Shown in pieces: positions 1-11,090 of a DNA stretch of 64,000 nucleotides. The DNA comes from Pseudobdellovibrionaceae bacterium. GTDB lineage: Bacteria; Bdellovibrionota; Bdellovibrionia; Bdellovibrionales; UBA1609. A model generated the notes under the pieces. The model saw only the letters and a program-made list of their open reading frames with translations, was not told the DNA's origin and did not search any database. Position 1 is the first letter of the stretch. The number at the start of each line of letters is the position of its first letter. The position numbers and the translations under genes were made by a program. The stretch spans positions 38,300 through 102,299 of the forward strand of contig CANEZP010000016.1 of the NCBI GenBank assembly GCA_947444305.1, written 5' to 3'.

Positions 1-418
1 GGGATCAATCACCGGCGGATCGACTTGCGGCAGACCGCAGATGAAGATCAGCGCACCGACCGAAGCGAGCGCCGCGAAGAGGATCGTGCATTCGAACATG
101 ATCGGCACGAACGCGGGCAGTGACCACATCGGTTTACCACCGATGATGAGCGGCCAATCAACGGCCGAAGCCCACCACGTGAACCAAGTTCCGAAACTGA
201 AACCGATCAGACCAAAAACGAAAGTGACCCAAGGGATGAACGAGCGCGGAATCCCGATCGCGTCGTCGATTCCGTGCAAGGGGAAAGGCGAGATCGCCTC
301 GATTTGCGTGAAACCCGCTTGGTGAACTTTAGATGCGGCCGCGACCATTTTGTGTTCGTCATCCCAGATACCGGCCACTCCCCGGCGCGAGGCCGGGCGG
401 GCGAAGGCGATGACTTTC

Positions 419-432
<14 letters not shown>
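1..432 (-). CDS. actD: Alternative complex III subunit ActD (DUF3341), partial
   Basis: The reading frame starts at an ATG at 432 and runs off the left edge without a stop, so only about the first 144 residues are present. It opens [20 protein letters not shown], has a soluble N-terminal part of about 70 residues, then two hydrophobic stretches (about 72-92 and 108-132). That is the ActD/DUF3341 layout: a membrane-anchored subunit of the quinol-oxidising alternative complex III. Its GGAGG ribosome site lies inside the end of actC and the two genes overlap by 14 bases, so translation is probably coupled. Seen: frame, overlap and membrane segments. Inferred: identity, from position after actABC and overall form. 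Confidence 0.85.
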
Positions 433-1782
<1,350 letters not shown>

Positions 1783-1783
<1 letters not shown>

Positions 1784-4700
1784 TAGTGACCTCCTTCAGC
1801 GGGCACGGGCGGCGGCGGCGGATCGTGCGGCGGCATGGGCGGATGACCGGGACCTGCATCGGGCGGCGGCGGACCTCCGTGCGGCAAAGGCTCCCCTGCC
1901 CGACCGTGAGCCGGAGGTTTGTGCCCTTGGCCGTGCGGCGCGCCGGGTACGGGTTCGTGAGCCGGAGCCCATTTCAACTTATCCGTGTTACGAACTTTGA
2001 CTTGGTAGCGAACCGAAGGCTTCACGTTCAATTCATCGAGCAAAGCGTAAGCCTTGGGCGAATCAAATTCACCGCGAACCATGGACTTGGTGTCGTTCAA
2101 ATCACCGAACGTAATCGCGTTCGACGGACAGCTTTGTTGGCAGGCGGTCTTCACGTCACCGTCACGAAGTTTAGTGTCGTGAACTTTGTGTTGCGCTTTG
2201 ACGCCGCGGATCCGGTGAATACAGAACGTGCACTTCTCCATAACACCGCGGTTACGAACCGTAACTTCGGGATTCAACGCCATTTGGCGCGGAGCTTTGA
2301 CGTCCGTGTAGCTGAACCAGTTAAAGCGGCGCACTTTGTACGGACAGTTGTTTGAACAGTACCGCGTACCGACGCAGCGATTGTAGATCATGTCGTTCGT
2401 GCCTTCGTCCGAGTGAACGGTGGCGATAACGGGGCAAACCGTTTCGCAAGGCGCGTTGTCACAATGCATGCACAGCAAAGGCTGATGCACGACATCGGGA
2501 TCTTCGGGCGTACCGACGTAGTAACGATCGATGCGCATCCACTGCATTTCGCGGCCGTCGATTACGTTTTTGCGGCCGACGCTGGGAATGTTGTTTTCGG
2601 ATTGGCAAGCGATCACGCACGAACCGCAACCGGTGCAGGTGTTCAAATCGACGACCATGCCCCACTTGTTGCCGTTGTACTTGTGCTCGGACCACATGGT
2701 GGTGAGATTGTGACGGTGCACTTGGCCGCCGGGATCTTTCATGTGATCGGCGAGAGTTTCTTCGACGACGATTTGCCGGCCTTCCATCACGTGGTGACCT
2801 TGGGTGACGGCAAGCTCCGTCTTTTTCGTTAATGGCTTGATCGTCGTTTCGAGACCGGCGGTGACCGCGCGTCCGTCGACCCACTGGGCGAGCGTCATCG
2901 CGTTTGCGCCGATGCCGTCGACGACCGAACCACCGCCGTTGCGACCGTAACCGAAAGCCACACCAACGACGCCGTCGGCTTGACCGGGTTGAATGTGCGC
3001 GGGCAATTCAATTTTTTTATCGCCGACGGTCAGTTGAACGTACTGGCCTTCTTTGATTTTAAGCTGAACCGAATCTTTGGGCGAAATACATGCGTAGTTG
3101 TCCCAGCAAACTTTGGTTACGGGATCAGGTAGCTCTTGCAGCCAAGGCACGTTAGCCAAACGGCCGTCGCCGATCCCGACTTTTTGGTAGATCGCCAATT
3201 CAAAGCCCGCGCGCTTAGCGGTCGGCTTCACGTTCGCTAAGGTTCCGGAAGCGAGCGAGCGTGAGCCGGCGGCGCCGTTCGAACCCTGCATCACGCCCGT
3301 TTGCAAAACGTCGTTCCAGTAATCTTCGAAGTTTAACTTGCCGGTTTTGCCGGCGCTTAACGTTTTCCAGCTGGCGTTGAGGTAATCGTACCAAGTTTCG
3401 GAAGCTTTCGCTTTGGCCGAACCTTTGCCCGCACCTTTAAGCCAAGCGAGCATGCTGTCTTGAAACGCGCGCGTGTTGTGTAAAGGCTGAATCGTGGGCT
3501 GCTGAATGCTGAGCGCGCCACCGAGCGATTGCATATCGCCCCAGTTTTCGAGCGCGTGGTGATCGGTCGCGACGTAGTCGGCCAATCGAGCGGTCTCGTC
3601 ATTGCGGTCGCCGGTGGTGATGATCATTTCGACGTTGCTCAAGGCTTCGCGGAATTTCGAATTTTCGGGCAACGAGTACACCGGGTTCGAACCATGAACG
3701 ATGAGGGTCGTGATTTCTTTTTTGTTTAAAGCGTTGAGCAAATCGCCGATCGGAGCGCCGCGCGTGACCGAGCGGCCCGTTTCGATCGTTTTGCCGTCAT
3801 TTTCTAAAACGGCGTTCAAGAAATTGGCCGCGACCTGCAGAGCGACGCCGAAATCTCCGTCGGCCGACATGCCGCCCGCGAGAACCAGCGATTGACCTTT
3901 GTTCTTCCAAAGTTCTTCGGCAACTTCGCCGACGTTGATCCCGAGATCTTCGCGTGACTTCGAAAAACCCGAGAGGACGCGAACGACGCCGTCATCGCTT
4001 GCGTAGCGTGACGATTTACGAACGACGACCAATTCGTGCAACAAAGCCATAACGACGTCGAGCGATTGCGACGGACGAATGCGGTAGCGCTTATCGGCGT
4101 TACTGCCCGTCAACGACATCAAAGATTCGAAAACGACGAGCTTGCTCATGCCCTCGGTCGATTTTTTGCGGCCCATGGCGAACTGGCGCTGGAAAGTGAC
4201 CGGCGCGACCCAAGTGCCTAAGAAATCGTTATTGATCGCAACCACGATCTTTGCGCGATCGATATTGTAATTCGGAATGGTCGCGCTACCGTACGAAGCT
4301 TTTTGTGCTTCGACCAACGAGGCGTACGAAACGTCATCATATTGATAAATCTTGCCGCCGAAGGCGCCGGCGAATTCTTCCATCAGGGCTTGGGTCGTGG
4401 GCGACGAGTGATTGTGCGTAAGCAAAGCAACTTTGCCTTTGCCCAATTGCTCGGTCACCGCTTTATCGAGATCTTCCCAACGGGCGTTGATGATTTCGCG
4501 GTTCGTGCGGTTTTTATTCTGAAGATTGCGCTTGGGCGCGGTGTAACGATCGGGATCGTAAAGGCGCAAGATGTCGGCGTGCGCGCGGGAGGACATGGAT
4601 CCCATGTTCGCCGGGTGATCGGGGTTACCTTCGATTTTGATCGGGCGACCGTCGCGGGTCGTAACTAAAATCCCGATCGCTTCCATCCCATCAACGAAGG

Positions 4701-4989
4701 ACGAGGCGTAGTAATTCGGTAAGCCATGAACGATGTCTTGCGGCTTTTTCGCGTAAGGAATGATCTTTTGAGCGGGCCGGCGCACGCAACCGAAAGAGGT
4801 CAGCGCGAGCGAAGCGCCCATCAGCTTTAAGAAGTCGCGGCGGGCCGTGCCGCCGACGCCGTCGCCTGATTGCAGCGGGCTCGTCCGAAATTCTTTCTCG
4901 GCAAATGTTAAAAACTCGGGATCTTGGCGCCACTGTTCTAAGCTCAGCCAAGGTTTGCCAGACGGTTTATTAGAAGAAGTTTGATCCAT
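1783..4989 (-). CDS. actB: Alternative complex III fused molybdopterin-like/iron-sulfur subunit ActB
   Basis: 1068 residues. A twin-arginine-type region ([19 protein letters not shown], residues 50-68) indicates export across the inner membrane. A molybdopterin-oxidoreductase-like domain (about 75-720) is followed by a ferredoxin-like domain with Cys clusters [35 protein letters not shown] and CTFC (about 765-930), enough for four Fe-S clusters. This fusion is diagnostic of ActB, which relays electrons from ActC to the haem subunits; in known complexes the molybdopterin-like part carries no cofactor. The C-terminal 50 or so residues are a Pro/His/Gly-rich tail with runs such as PPPPPVP. The start at 4989 has GAGG five bases upstream. 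Confidence 0.93.
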
Positions 4990-5001
4990 GTGTGCCTCGT
5001 C

Positions 5002-5535
5002 CTAGTAGTGGCAAGTGCTGCAATTTATCGGGGCGTGATTTTCTTTTTCGCGATGGCAGTTCACGCAAAAGCCCATCGACAAGCTTTGGACTTGTTTGAC
5101 CTTCTCCATCTCGGCCACGTTGCCGTGACAAACGGTACAGTCTTTACCCGCTTTGATGTGCGGAGCGTGATTGAACTTCACGTGATCGGGCAACAGGTTG
5201 ACCTTGTTCCACGCGATGGATTTGCCCGAATTGTAAGCCTCGGTCAGCTTTTGAATGTGTGGGCTGTCGGTCTTAACGACCAAGTGACAATTCATGCAGA
5301 TATTAAGAGGAGGAACCGAAGCGTGGCGCGATTTGTCTACGCCCGTGTGGCAGTACTTACAGTTGATCTGCAATTGGCCCGCGTGCTGCTTATGGGAATA
5401 AGGAATGGGTTGGTCGGGTTCGTAGCCTTTGTTGTATCCGATAACGATTTTGTTGTTGGTGAGTGCCCAAATGAACACCGACAAACCGCCCAACAGGCCG
5501 AATACAACGACGGCACCTACGATCTTTTTCGCCAT
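5002..5535 (-). CDS. actA: Alternative complex III pentahaem cytochrome c ActA
   Basis: 177 residues with one N-terminal membrane helix (about 5-25) and a periplasmic part carrying five CxxCH haem sites: CKYCH (59-63), CMNCH (80-84), CTVCH (133-137), CVNCH (157-161) and CSTCH (172-176). Five c-type haems plus a single anchor, directly upstream of actB, match ActA. Maturation of its haems would use the ccsA/resB genes just upstream. AAGG lies eight bases before the ATG. The 86-bp AT-rich gap between ccsA and actA probably holds a promoter, but no clear -35/-10 pair was fixed. Confidence 0.93.
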   Translation of the reverse strand: MAKKIVGAVVVFGLLGGLSVFIWALTNNKIVIGYNKGYEPDQPIPYSHKQHAGQLQINCKYCHTGVDKSRHASVPPLNICMNCHLVVKTDSPHIQKLTEAYNSGKSIAWNKVNLLPDHVKFNHAPHIKAGKDCTVCHGNVAEMEKVKQVQSLSMGFCVNCHREKENHAPINCSTCHY

Positions 5536-5621
5536 AGCTAGGACCTTCTGATCACGTCAAGGTTGCAAAAAAACTTTCTCAGTTAGCTTTTAATTAATAA
5601 ATCCTTGAACTTAATGAGTCA

Positions 5622-7247
5622 TCATTTCGATTGAGAATTTTGCCGTGTGTAACGCACTGTTGAAACATACGCGACGTACAACAGATGAAGCACGACAAAA
5701 CCCGTGACGTACTCGACCCCACCCGCACCGAATCCGTAACTATGAAGTCCCGCACCCAAAACGAAGTTCACTCCGTACCAAGCCATGATCACGAGAGCGA
5801 ACGAAATAATCGCGCCGCACGCGAGCTGAAAATCTTTAACCAATCCGGCTAAGCGTCCGTGCAGTAGCGCGAGATAGCCCATCAACGCGATAAAGGCCCA
5901 AGTCTCTTTCGGGTCCCAGCCCCAAAATCTTCCCCACGAATAATCGGCCCAAACGCCGCCCAAAATTGTACCGGCGGCGAGCAATACGATTCCGATTTGG
6001 AGTGCGCGATAGATGCTCATCGTGCCGTTGCGGATTTGCACGGCGTACTTTTTTTCGTCCTTTAAATAGAAGAACAAAAGCAAATCACCCAGCGCGAAGG
6101 CCAAGAAAAAAGCGGCATAGCTGATAGTGATTATCAGTACATGGGTGCTAAGCCAGAAAGTCGAACGCAACACGGGCTCGAGCGGATGAATACTTGAATC
6201 CAAAACCGTCGGCGCGAGATCGGTTAAGATCAAACAAAAGACGGCGACCGTGGCCGAGCACATCAGCAATAATTTGTTTTTCTGAACGCGTTCGAGAATG
6301 AAGCTGAAAAGCACCGATCCCCAAGGCACCCAAACGACCGTCTCGTACATGTTCGTCACCGGCGGGCGGCCCGACAAATACGAACGCAAAATCATACCGT
6401 ACGTGTGCAACCCGAAACCAAGCGCGAGGAAGATCCACGAAGCGGTGTTCATAGACTTACGTGGCGAGAAATAATTGAAGGTTAAGCAGATCACACCGAG
6501 CAAGTACGCGATCCACGCCCATTTAAAAGGATGAAACTTGTTAAGATGTTCTTCCCAACCGATCTTCGTCATGTTGGCGTACTTCTCGGGAGCCTGGGCT
6601 CTCGCGACCGCGATAAATTCGGTCACCGCCGACTTAAACTCTTCGCTCGGCTTGGGATTCTTGCCACCGTCGGCCGCGATCGAGTCGACGAAACCTTTCG
6701 ACATCTTCATGAAGGCCGCTTGTGCATCGCCTTGAAGTTCGGGCACCGACTTCCATTTGTCGGAAGCGGGATCAGGCACGAAGCGGAGCGCCTCGCCTTT
6801 GCGGATGGCCTGAAAAAGACCAAGCTGATTCTCGAGCCGCTGGACGGCTTGGTAATAAGGATTCAACTTTTCTTGCCGGGTACGGATCGTATTGAGTTCT
6901 TGCAGAATAAGCGGCACGCGCTCGTTGGAGAATAAACTCTGGGCCGAGAAGTGTTTTTCGGTCGAGGTAATCTTCAGCGCTTCTTTAAGCCCTGCGTGGC
7001 GAACCTCAATCAACGGCAGCGTCAGCCAGTGATCGGGGACCAGCATCCACGTGAAGACCACTTCGCTCGCCGACTTATCTTCGTACTTTTTCTTACCGTA
7101 AATTAGCTGCAAGCTTTCGCCGGCGAAGGTGCCGAACGGCTTTATCCGGCCGGCGTCTTGAATCGGCAAACCGTTAATGGGCTCCCCGACTTGCGCGAAC
7201 GCGGTGCTTGCTAAAAGCAATAACGGTAAGAGAATAAATTTGATCAC
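5622..7247 (-). CDS. ccsA: System II cytochrome c biogenesis protein CcsA/ResC
   Basis: 541 residues: an N-terminal signal/anchor, a roughly 220-residue periplasmic region, then about eight membrane helices containing the haem-handling tryptophan-rich motif WGRFWGWDPKETWAF (about 435-450). With ResB it forms the system II synthase that carries haem outward and attaches it to CxxCH apocytochromes. The start is GTG at 7247, overlapping the resB stop by four bases (GTGA), with AGGAG upstream. The long N-terminal periplasmic domain before the CcsA core is larger than in minimal CcsA proteins. Its location beside actA fits a role in maturing the pentahaem subunit. Confidence 0.9.
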   Translation of the reverse strand: MIKFILLPLLLLASTAFAQVGEPINGLPIQDAGRIKPFGTFAGESLQLIYGKKKYEDKSASEVVFTWMLVPDHWLTLPLIEVRHAGLKEALKITSTEKHFSAQSLFSNERVPLILQELNTIRTRQEKLNPYYQAVQRLENQLGLFQAIRKGEALRFVPDPASDKWKSVPELQGDAQAAFMKMSKGFVDSIAADGGKNPKPSEEFKSAVTEFIAVARAQAPEKYANMTKIGWEEHLNKFHPFKWAWIAYLLGVICLTFNYFSPRKSMNTASWIFLALGFGLHTYGMILRSYLSGRPPVTNMYETVVWVPWGSVLFSFILERVQKNKLLLMCSATVAVFCLILTDLAPTVLDSSIHPLEPVLRSTFWLSTHVLIITISYAAFFLAFALGDLLLFFYLKDEKKYAVQIRNGTMSIYRALQIGIVLLAAGTILGGVWADYSWGRFWGWDPKETWAFIALMGYLALLHGRLAGLVKDFQLACGAIISFALVIMAWYGVNFVLGAGLHSYGFGAGGVEYVTGFVVLHLLYVAYVSTVRYTRQNSQSK

Positions 7248-8680
7248 GGCCTCTCCTGATGTTTGGTCTCGGCATCGCCTTGACTCGCGAGATTCTTTAA
7301 ATTGCTAAGCCACTTCACCCTGCGGAAATAAAATAAAACGATCGAACCGAGTACGATCAAGAACGAGCCCAGGTACTTTACCCAGCGGCCCGGGTCATGA
7401 TTCACCGACAAGATGGAGATCATCGGGCGCCCCGTCTCATCCTTTTCGAAGGAAGCCTGATAAAACGTAAAACCGCCATGGTGAAGCGGCTCGTTCATCG
7501 AAATCAGGACGTTGCCTTTGCCGGGTACGTCGACCTTACTCTCGTAAGTGGCGGCGCGCTCGGTGCCCTCTTGCATACCGACTTTAAAATCCGTGAGCCG
7601 TAATGGAAACGCCAATTCAATTTGCCGGAAACCGTAGCTAACGACGTAAGCCGTGTCCTCGATGAACAATCGCAATACGGAATTTACGCCGATCCAATAA
7701 TCCTGGCCGCGAAAACTAAATTTGGCCGCCGAAGTCGTGACCGGCGTGAAGTACCCGGCCTTCGAGTAAGTAACGATCTCTTTTGACCGGGGAAGGTAGC
7801 GCAAGACCCGCACCTTTAAAGCCATCCAACCGGTATCGATCGTATCCCCTTGCGCGACGGTTCCTTTTTTGCGCAAAGTTTTGTCTTTATTGTAGATGAT
7901 GTAATCGAGCTTCGCGTCCTTAGGCCTTGAGATAAAAACGACTTCATTGCGGCCGGTCGGCTCAAGGACTTGGTTGGCCAAGACGATCTTTGCGGGCCCG
8001 AGATCGAGCTCGCGCATGTTCACTTTGCTTTCACGGCGGATCCACTCGGTCATGTTGACGTTCGCGTTTTCCAGCTGGATGCGGATGGCGGGACCGTCGC
8101 GCTCAAGATCACTCGGCATGATCTCGGCGTCCCGGTAGGCAAAGTGGTAGTACTCGGTGAACTTCATTTGGTCGGAACCAAGCTGCACGATGTACGGGTT
8201 CTTCTCGCTCGGCGGATGAGTAAGGAAGTCGACCGGTGATTCGAAAATGCTTTTCATGCCTTGACCGTCGAAGCTGGCAAAAACCATCAGGTCGCGATCT
8301 TTCACGGTGACGTACTTGCGCTCTTCCCCGATGTTGAAGGCCATCGATCCGTCGACGCCGTATTCTTTCGTCATCCAAGCGCCCATGAGCAAAATCAAAA
8401 TCCCGATGTGCGCCAGCACAAAGCCCGCGTGGTGCTGCTTCCAGGGCCAGCGGTCGATCATCACCGCGATCAAAGTTAGGCTAAGCATCGCGAGCACGGT
8501 GTACATGTACACCGAATTATAAACCAGCTTTTGCGCGACCTCCGCCTCCATATAGACGGCTTCGTAAATCGTACCGACCGCGGAAATTACGGCGATCGCC
8601 AAGATGATGAACACCGCGAGCTTAAGGTTCGCGAAAAAGTGGATGACCCTGTCGAAGAGCGGCGCTTGCTGTTTTTTCAT
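7244..8680 (-). CDS. resB: System II cytochrome c biogenesis protein ResB (Ccs1)
   Basis: 478 residues with the ResB pattern: three membrane helices near the N-terminus (about 10-30, 55-75, 85-105), a large periplasmic domain (about 110-440) and a last helix (VKYLGSFLIVLGSIVLFYF). ResB partners CcsA in haem delivery and apocytochrome handling. The motif NEPLHHGGFTFYQASF near 400 is typical of the family. The ATG overlaps the stop of the upstream gene (ATGA) and the gene's stop overlaps ccsA (GTGA), so the three genes look translationally coupled. Confidence 0.9.
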   Translation of the reverse strand: MKKQQAPLFDRVIHFFANLKLAVFIILAIAVISAVGTIYEAVYMEAEVAQKLVYNSVYMYTVLAMLSLTLIAVMIDRWPWKQHHAGFVLAHIGILILLMGAWMTKEYGVDGSMAFNIGEERKYVTVKDRDLMVFASFDGQGMKSIFESPVDFLTHPPSEKNPYIVQLGSDQMKFTEYYHFAYRDAEIMPSDLERDGPAIRIQLENANVNMTEWIRRESKVNMRELDLGPAKIVLANQVLEPTGRNEVVFISRPKDAKLDYIIYNKDKTLRKKGTVAQGDTIDTGWMALKVRVLRYLPRSKEIVTYSKAGYFTPVTTSAAKFSFRGQDYWIGVNSVLRLFIEDTAYVVSYGFRQIELAFPLRLTDFKVGMQEGTERAATYESKVDVPGKGNVLISMNEPLHHGGFTFYQASFEKDETGRPMISILSVNHDPGRWVKYLGSFLIVLGSIVLFYFRRVKWLSNLKNLASQGDAETKHQERP

Positions 8681-9477
8681 TTTATCTCGGGCATACGTTC
8701 GTAAATGTATTTGATGGCGGCCGTTAATTTCGCCGTCAGCTCTTTCGCCGGCCCGGGCAAAAGCTGTTTGCTTTCCTCGTCCATGTATTGCACCCGGCTG
8801 ATTTCAACCTGGATGGTGTGTTGCCCTTGATCGGGTTTGCCGTAAGTTTGCGTCACGCGCCCACCCACGTAGGGCCAGTTCAAACGCACTTTAAATCCCG
8901 CTTTTTCGTAAGCTTCGACGACGAGCTCTTTGAAAAACGGCTCGCAGGATTTGCCTTCTTGGTCGCTGATGACGATTTCGGCCCGCGTTTCACCCGGGTC
9001 TTTATGGGCGGCCGTGCCTTTCGACGGCATCGAATGCGCATCGAGGTGATAGACCTTGCCCGCGCCACGGTCGCGAAAAAAATCAAAGGTGTCGCGCACG
9101 TCGGAGTGGAAAGGCTCAAAATAGCGTGTCACCAATTGATCGTGTAAGGCTTTGGAAATCGGCTCGGGCATAATTTTGGTTCCGCGCGTGGTCTTTACCC
9201 AATGCAGGCCCGTCGTGAATTTGCCGGAAGGATTCGGACTTCCGATGACGGAATCGGCATCGACGTCGTCGGGCAAACGGTTTAAATCGATGACGTAGCG
9301 ATGCCATTGCGTCTTTACGCACGTCAAGTTCAGCTCGGTAGTGACGGGAGCGTACAGCCGGTCGACGTAGCGGTCGATGTCGCACATTAAAATAGGTTCG
9401 GGCAGGCCTTGCAGCCACTTAGCTTCGCTTGGAACACGCTCCCCGGAATGGGGGATGGAGAGAAAAAAAGGTTTCAA
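8677..9477 (-). CDS. N-formylglutamate amidohydrolase family protein
   Basis: 266 residues of the FGase/HutG-like family. Visible are the opening LSIPHSGERVP, a CDIDRYVDRLY segment, DLNRLPDD, YHLDAHSMPSKG and a C-terminal Q-x-E (IQVEIS). These fit the zinc-peptidase-like fold that hydrolyses N-formyl-glutamate in histidine breakdown. No other histidine-utilisation gene is nearby. Instead it is coupled by an ATGA overlap to resB, so its real substrate may differ. The likely start is TTG at 9477, which gives the family's normal N-terminus; upstream help is weak (TAGG about ten bases away). Confidence 0.85.
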   Translation of the reverse strand: MKPFFLSIPHSGERVPSEAKWLQGLPEPILMCDIDRYVDRLYAPVTTELNLTCVKTQWHRYVIDLNRLPDDVDADSVIGSPNPSGKFTTGLHWVKTTRGTKIMPEPISKALHDQLVTRYFEPFHSDVRDTFDFFRDRGAGKVYHLDAHSMPSKGTAAHKDPGETRAEIVISDQEGKSCEPFFKELVVEAYEKAGFKVRLNWPYVGGRVTQTYGKPDQGQHTIQVEISRVQYMDEESKQLLPGPAKELTAKLTAAIKYIYERMPEIK

Positions 9478-9544
9478 GTTTGGTACCTACAAAAGTTTCG
9501 GTTATCATCTTTTAACAAATCTGGATTGGCAAGAAGAGGACGCA

Positions 9545-10114
9545 ATGAAAGCCCGCATCTACACAAAGACCGGTGATAAAGGCCAGACCTCGCTCGTGGG
9601 TGGCTCGCGTGTGTCAAAATCCGAACCCCGACTCGTGGCTTACGGCACGCTCGATGAACTCAACAGCTACTTGGGCGTAGTCCGAGTGCACTTGAGCGAT
9701 CTCGGGGCGGAGCGCTCGGTCTTCGAAGCACACGTTCAGAACGTGCAAAATAATTTGTTCAATATCGGCAGCCATCTCGCCTGCGAAGACGAAAAGTTTT
9801 TGCTCCACCTACCCGGCCTCAGCTCCGACGCGCTATGGATTTTGGAAAACGACATGGACCTTTGGGAAAGTGAATTGCCGCCACTAAAAGAGTTTATCCT
9901 GCCCGGAGGCAGCCTGGCCGCCGCGCACGCTCACGTGGCGCGGACCGTTTGCCGCCGCGCCGAGCGCCAGATTGTACGTCTGAAGGCTTTCGTAAAGGTT
10001 GAAGAAGCACACGCTATTTACCTGAATCGACTCAGCGATTGGCTTTTTGTGCTCGCCCGGAAACTAAACGCCCTGCTCGGCCAAAAAGATATGACCTGGC
10101 AAAAAGGCCCCTGA
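9545..10114 (+). CDS. PduO-type ATP:cob(I)alamin adenosyltransferase
   Basis: 189 residues, starting at the ATG at 9545 (AGAGG about eight bases upstream); an in-frame ATG far upstream would add 56 residues unlike the family. The N-terminus holds the ATP-binding signature TKTGDKGQTSLVGGSRVSK, followed by YGTLDELNSYLG. The C-terminal helix pair carries FILPGGS, AHVARTVCRRAER and LNRLSDWLF. The enzyme transfers the adenosyl group of ATP to reduced cobalamin, giving coenzyme B12. It is a monocistronic gene divergent from the amidohydrolase and convergent with the next gene. Confidence 0.92.
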   Translation: MKARIYTKTGDKGQTSLVGGSRVSKSEPRLVAYGTLDELNSYLGVVRVHLSDLGAERSVFEAHVQNVQNNLFNIGSHLACEDEKFLLHLPGLSSDALWILENDMDLWESELPPLKEFILPGGSLAAAHAHVARTVCRRAERQIVRLKAFVKVEEAHAIYLNRLSDWLFVLARKLNALLGQKDMTWQKGP

Positions 10115-10123
10115 TTTTTTCGC

Positions 10124-10912
10124 TTACGCTTTTTTCGGGGGCAACGGCACGAAGATCGAGACCCGCTTTTTGTACTCGGCGAAACCGGGCCGCTTTTCCA
10201 TCAGCTCTTCGAGCATATTCACGCCCGACACTTTCAGGATTAAAAACGTGATCGTGAGCGGCGAGATTACGGTCCACCAGCCTTCCAACGTCACGCACAT
10301 CAAGAAAATGCCCCACCACTGAGCCACCTCCCCGAAATAATTCGGGTGTCGTGACCATGACCAAACACCTCGGTCCATGACTTTGCCCTTGTTTTGCGGA
10401 TTGTGCTGAAACTTCTTAAGCTGCGAATCGGCGACGGACTCGAAAACAAAACCGAAAACCCAGACGAGCGCACCCAGGATTACAAGTACCGACAGTTCCC
10501 GCGGCGCTTTGTCGATCGCGTGCAAAAACGAAAGCGCGATCATGTACAAGATCAACGGCTGCAACACAAAAACTTGAAGGTATGACCGCCACACCCACGT
10601 GCTGCCCCATTGCTTGCGCCAATTGTTGTAACGGACATCTTCGTGCCCCTTCTTCCAATAGCGGGAGCCGACGTAAAAGGCGAGACGAACGGCCCAGATC
10701 ACGAGCATGCCTAAAATTAAGTATTCGGTAAGGCCGAGCTCCACCGGCCGGCCCACAAAGTTCATGTAAAGTAATGCGCCCGCCGCCGTCAGCGGAAAAC
10801 CGGGACCCCAAAGAACGTCGGCAATATCGTTTCGCCGGTAAAGCAGACCAAAAACCGAACCGAGTTGAAAAAGCCCGAACGCCGCGATGGCCCCGCCGAT
10901 GTATGCTTCCAT
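10124..10912 (-). CDS. DUF1295 / steroid 5-alpha-reductase-like membrane protein
   Basis: 262 residues with six or seven hydrophobic segments. The C-terminal motif region, GVWSWSRHPNYFGEVAQWWG followed by LLEE-like EELMEKRPGFAEYKKRV, is the signature of the DUF1295 and isoprenylcysteine-methyltransferase-like superfamily. These inner-membrane enzymes act on lipid substrates, usually as NAD(P)H-dependent reductases; the substrate here is unknown. AAGGAA sits four bases before the ATG at 10912. It lies alone, convergent with the adenosyltransferase gene. Confidence 0.82.
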   Translation of the reverse strand: MEAYIGGAIAAFGLFQLGSVFGLLYRRNDIADVLWGPGFPLTAAGALLYMNFVGRPVELGLTEYLILGMLVIWAVRLAFYVGSRYWKKGHEDVRYNNWRKQWGSTWVWRSYLQVFVLQPLILYMIALSFLHAIDKAPRELSVLVILGALVWVFGFVFESVADSQLKKFQHNPQNKGKVMDRGVWSWSRHPNYFGEVAQWWGIFLMCVTLEGWWTVISPLTITFLILKVSGVNMLEELMEKRPGFAEYKKRVSIFVPLPPKKA

Positions 10913-10930
10913 GATTTCCTTCGTTCTTAA

Positions 10931-11090
10931 CTAGAGTGGACTACGTCCGCTATTACCCAATAGATTTTGGGCGCGGGCAAGTCCGACCGCTAAAAAACGC
11001 TTGAGAACTCCCGTCCGCACGCCGCCGTCAAGGTAGAGTTCTAGACCGAGCATCGCCCCCGATGATTGCGTTTCGTCATCAACTCCGACG
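10931..11090 (-). pseudogene. Possible 3' remnant of a protein-coding gene
   Basis: Just past the HNH gene stop, in a different minus-strand frame, an open stretch reads GANVGVDDETQSSGAMLGL and continues to a stop at 10931. Composition and codon choice look like real coding sequence, and the frame continues upstream only as an unconvincing overlap of the HNH gene. It may be the tail of an older gene truncated when the HNH gene arrived, or chance. No start or ribosome site supports an intact gene. Confidence 0.25.
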
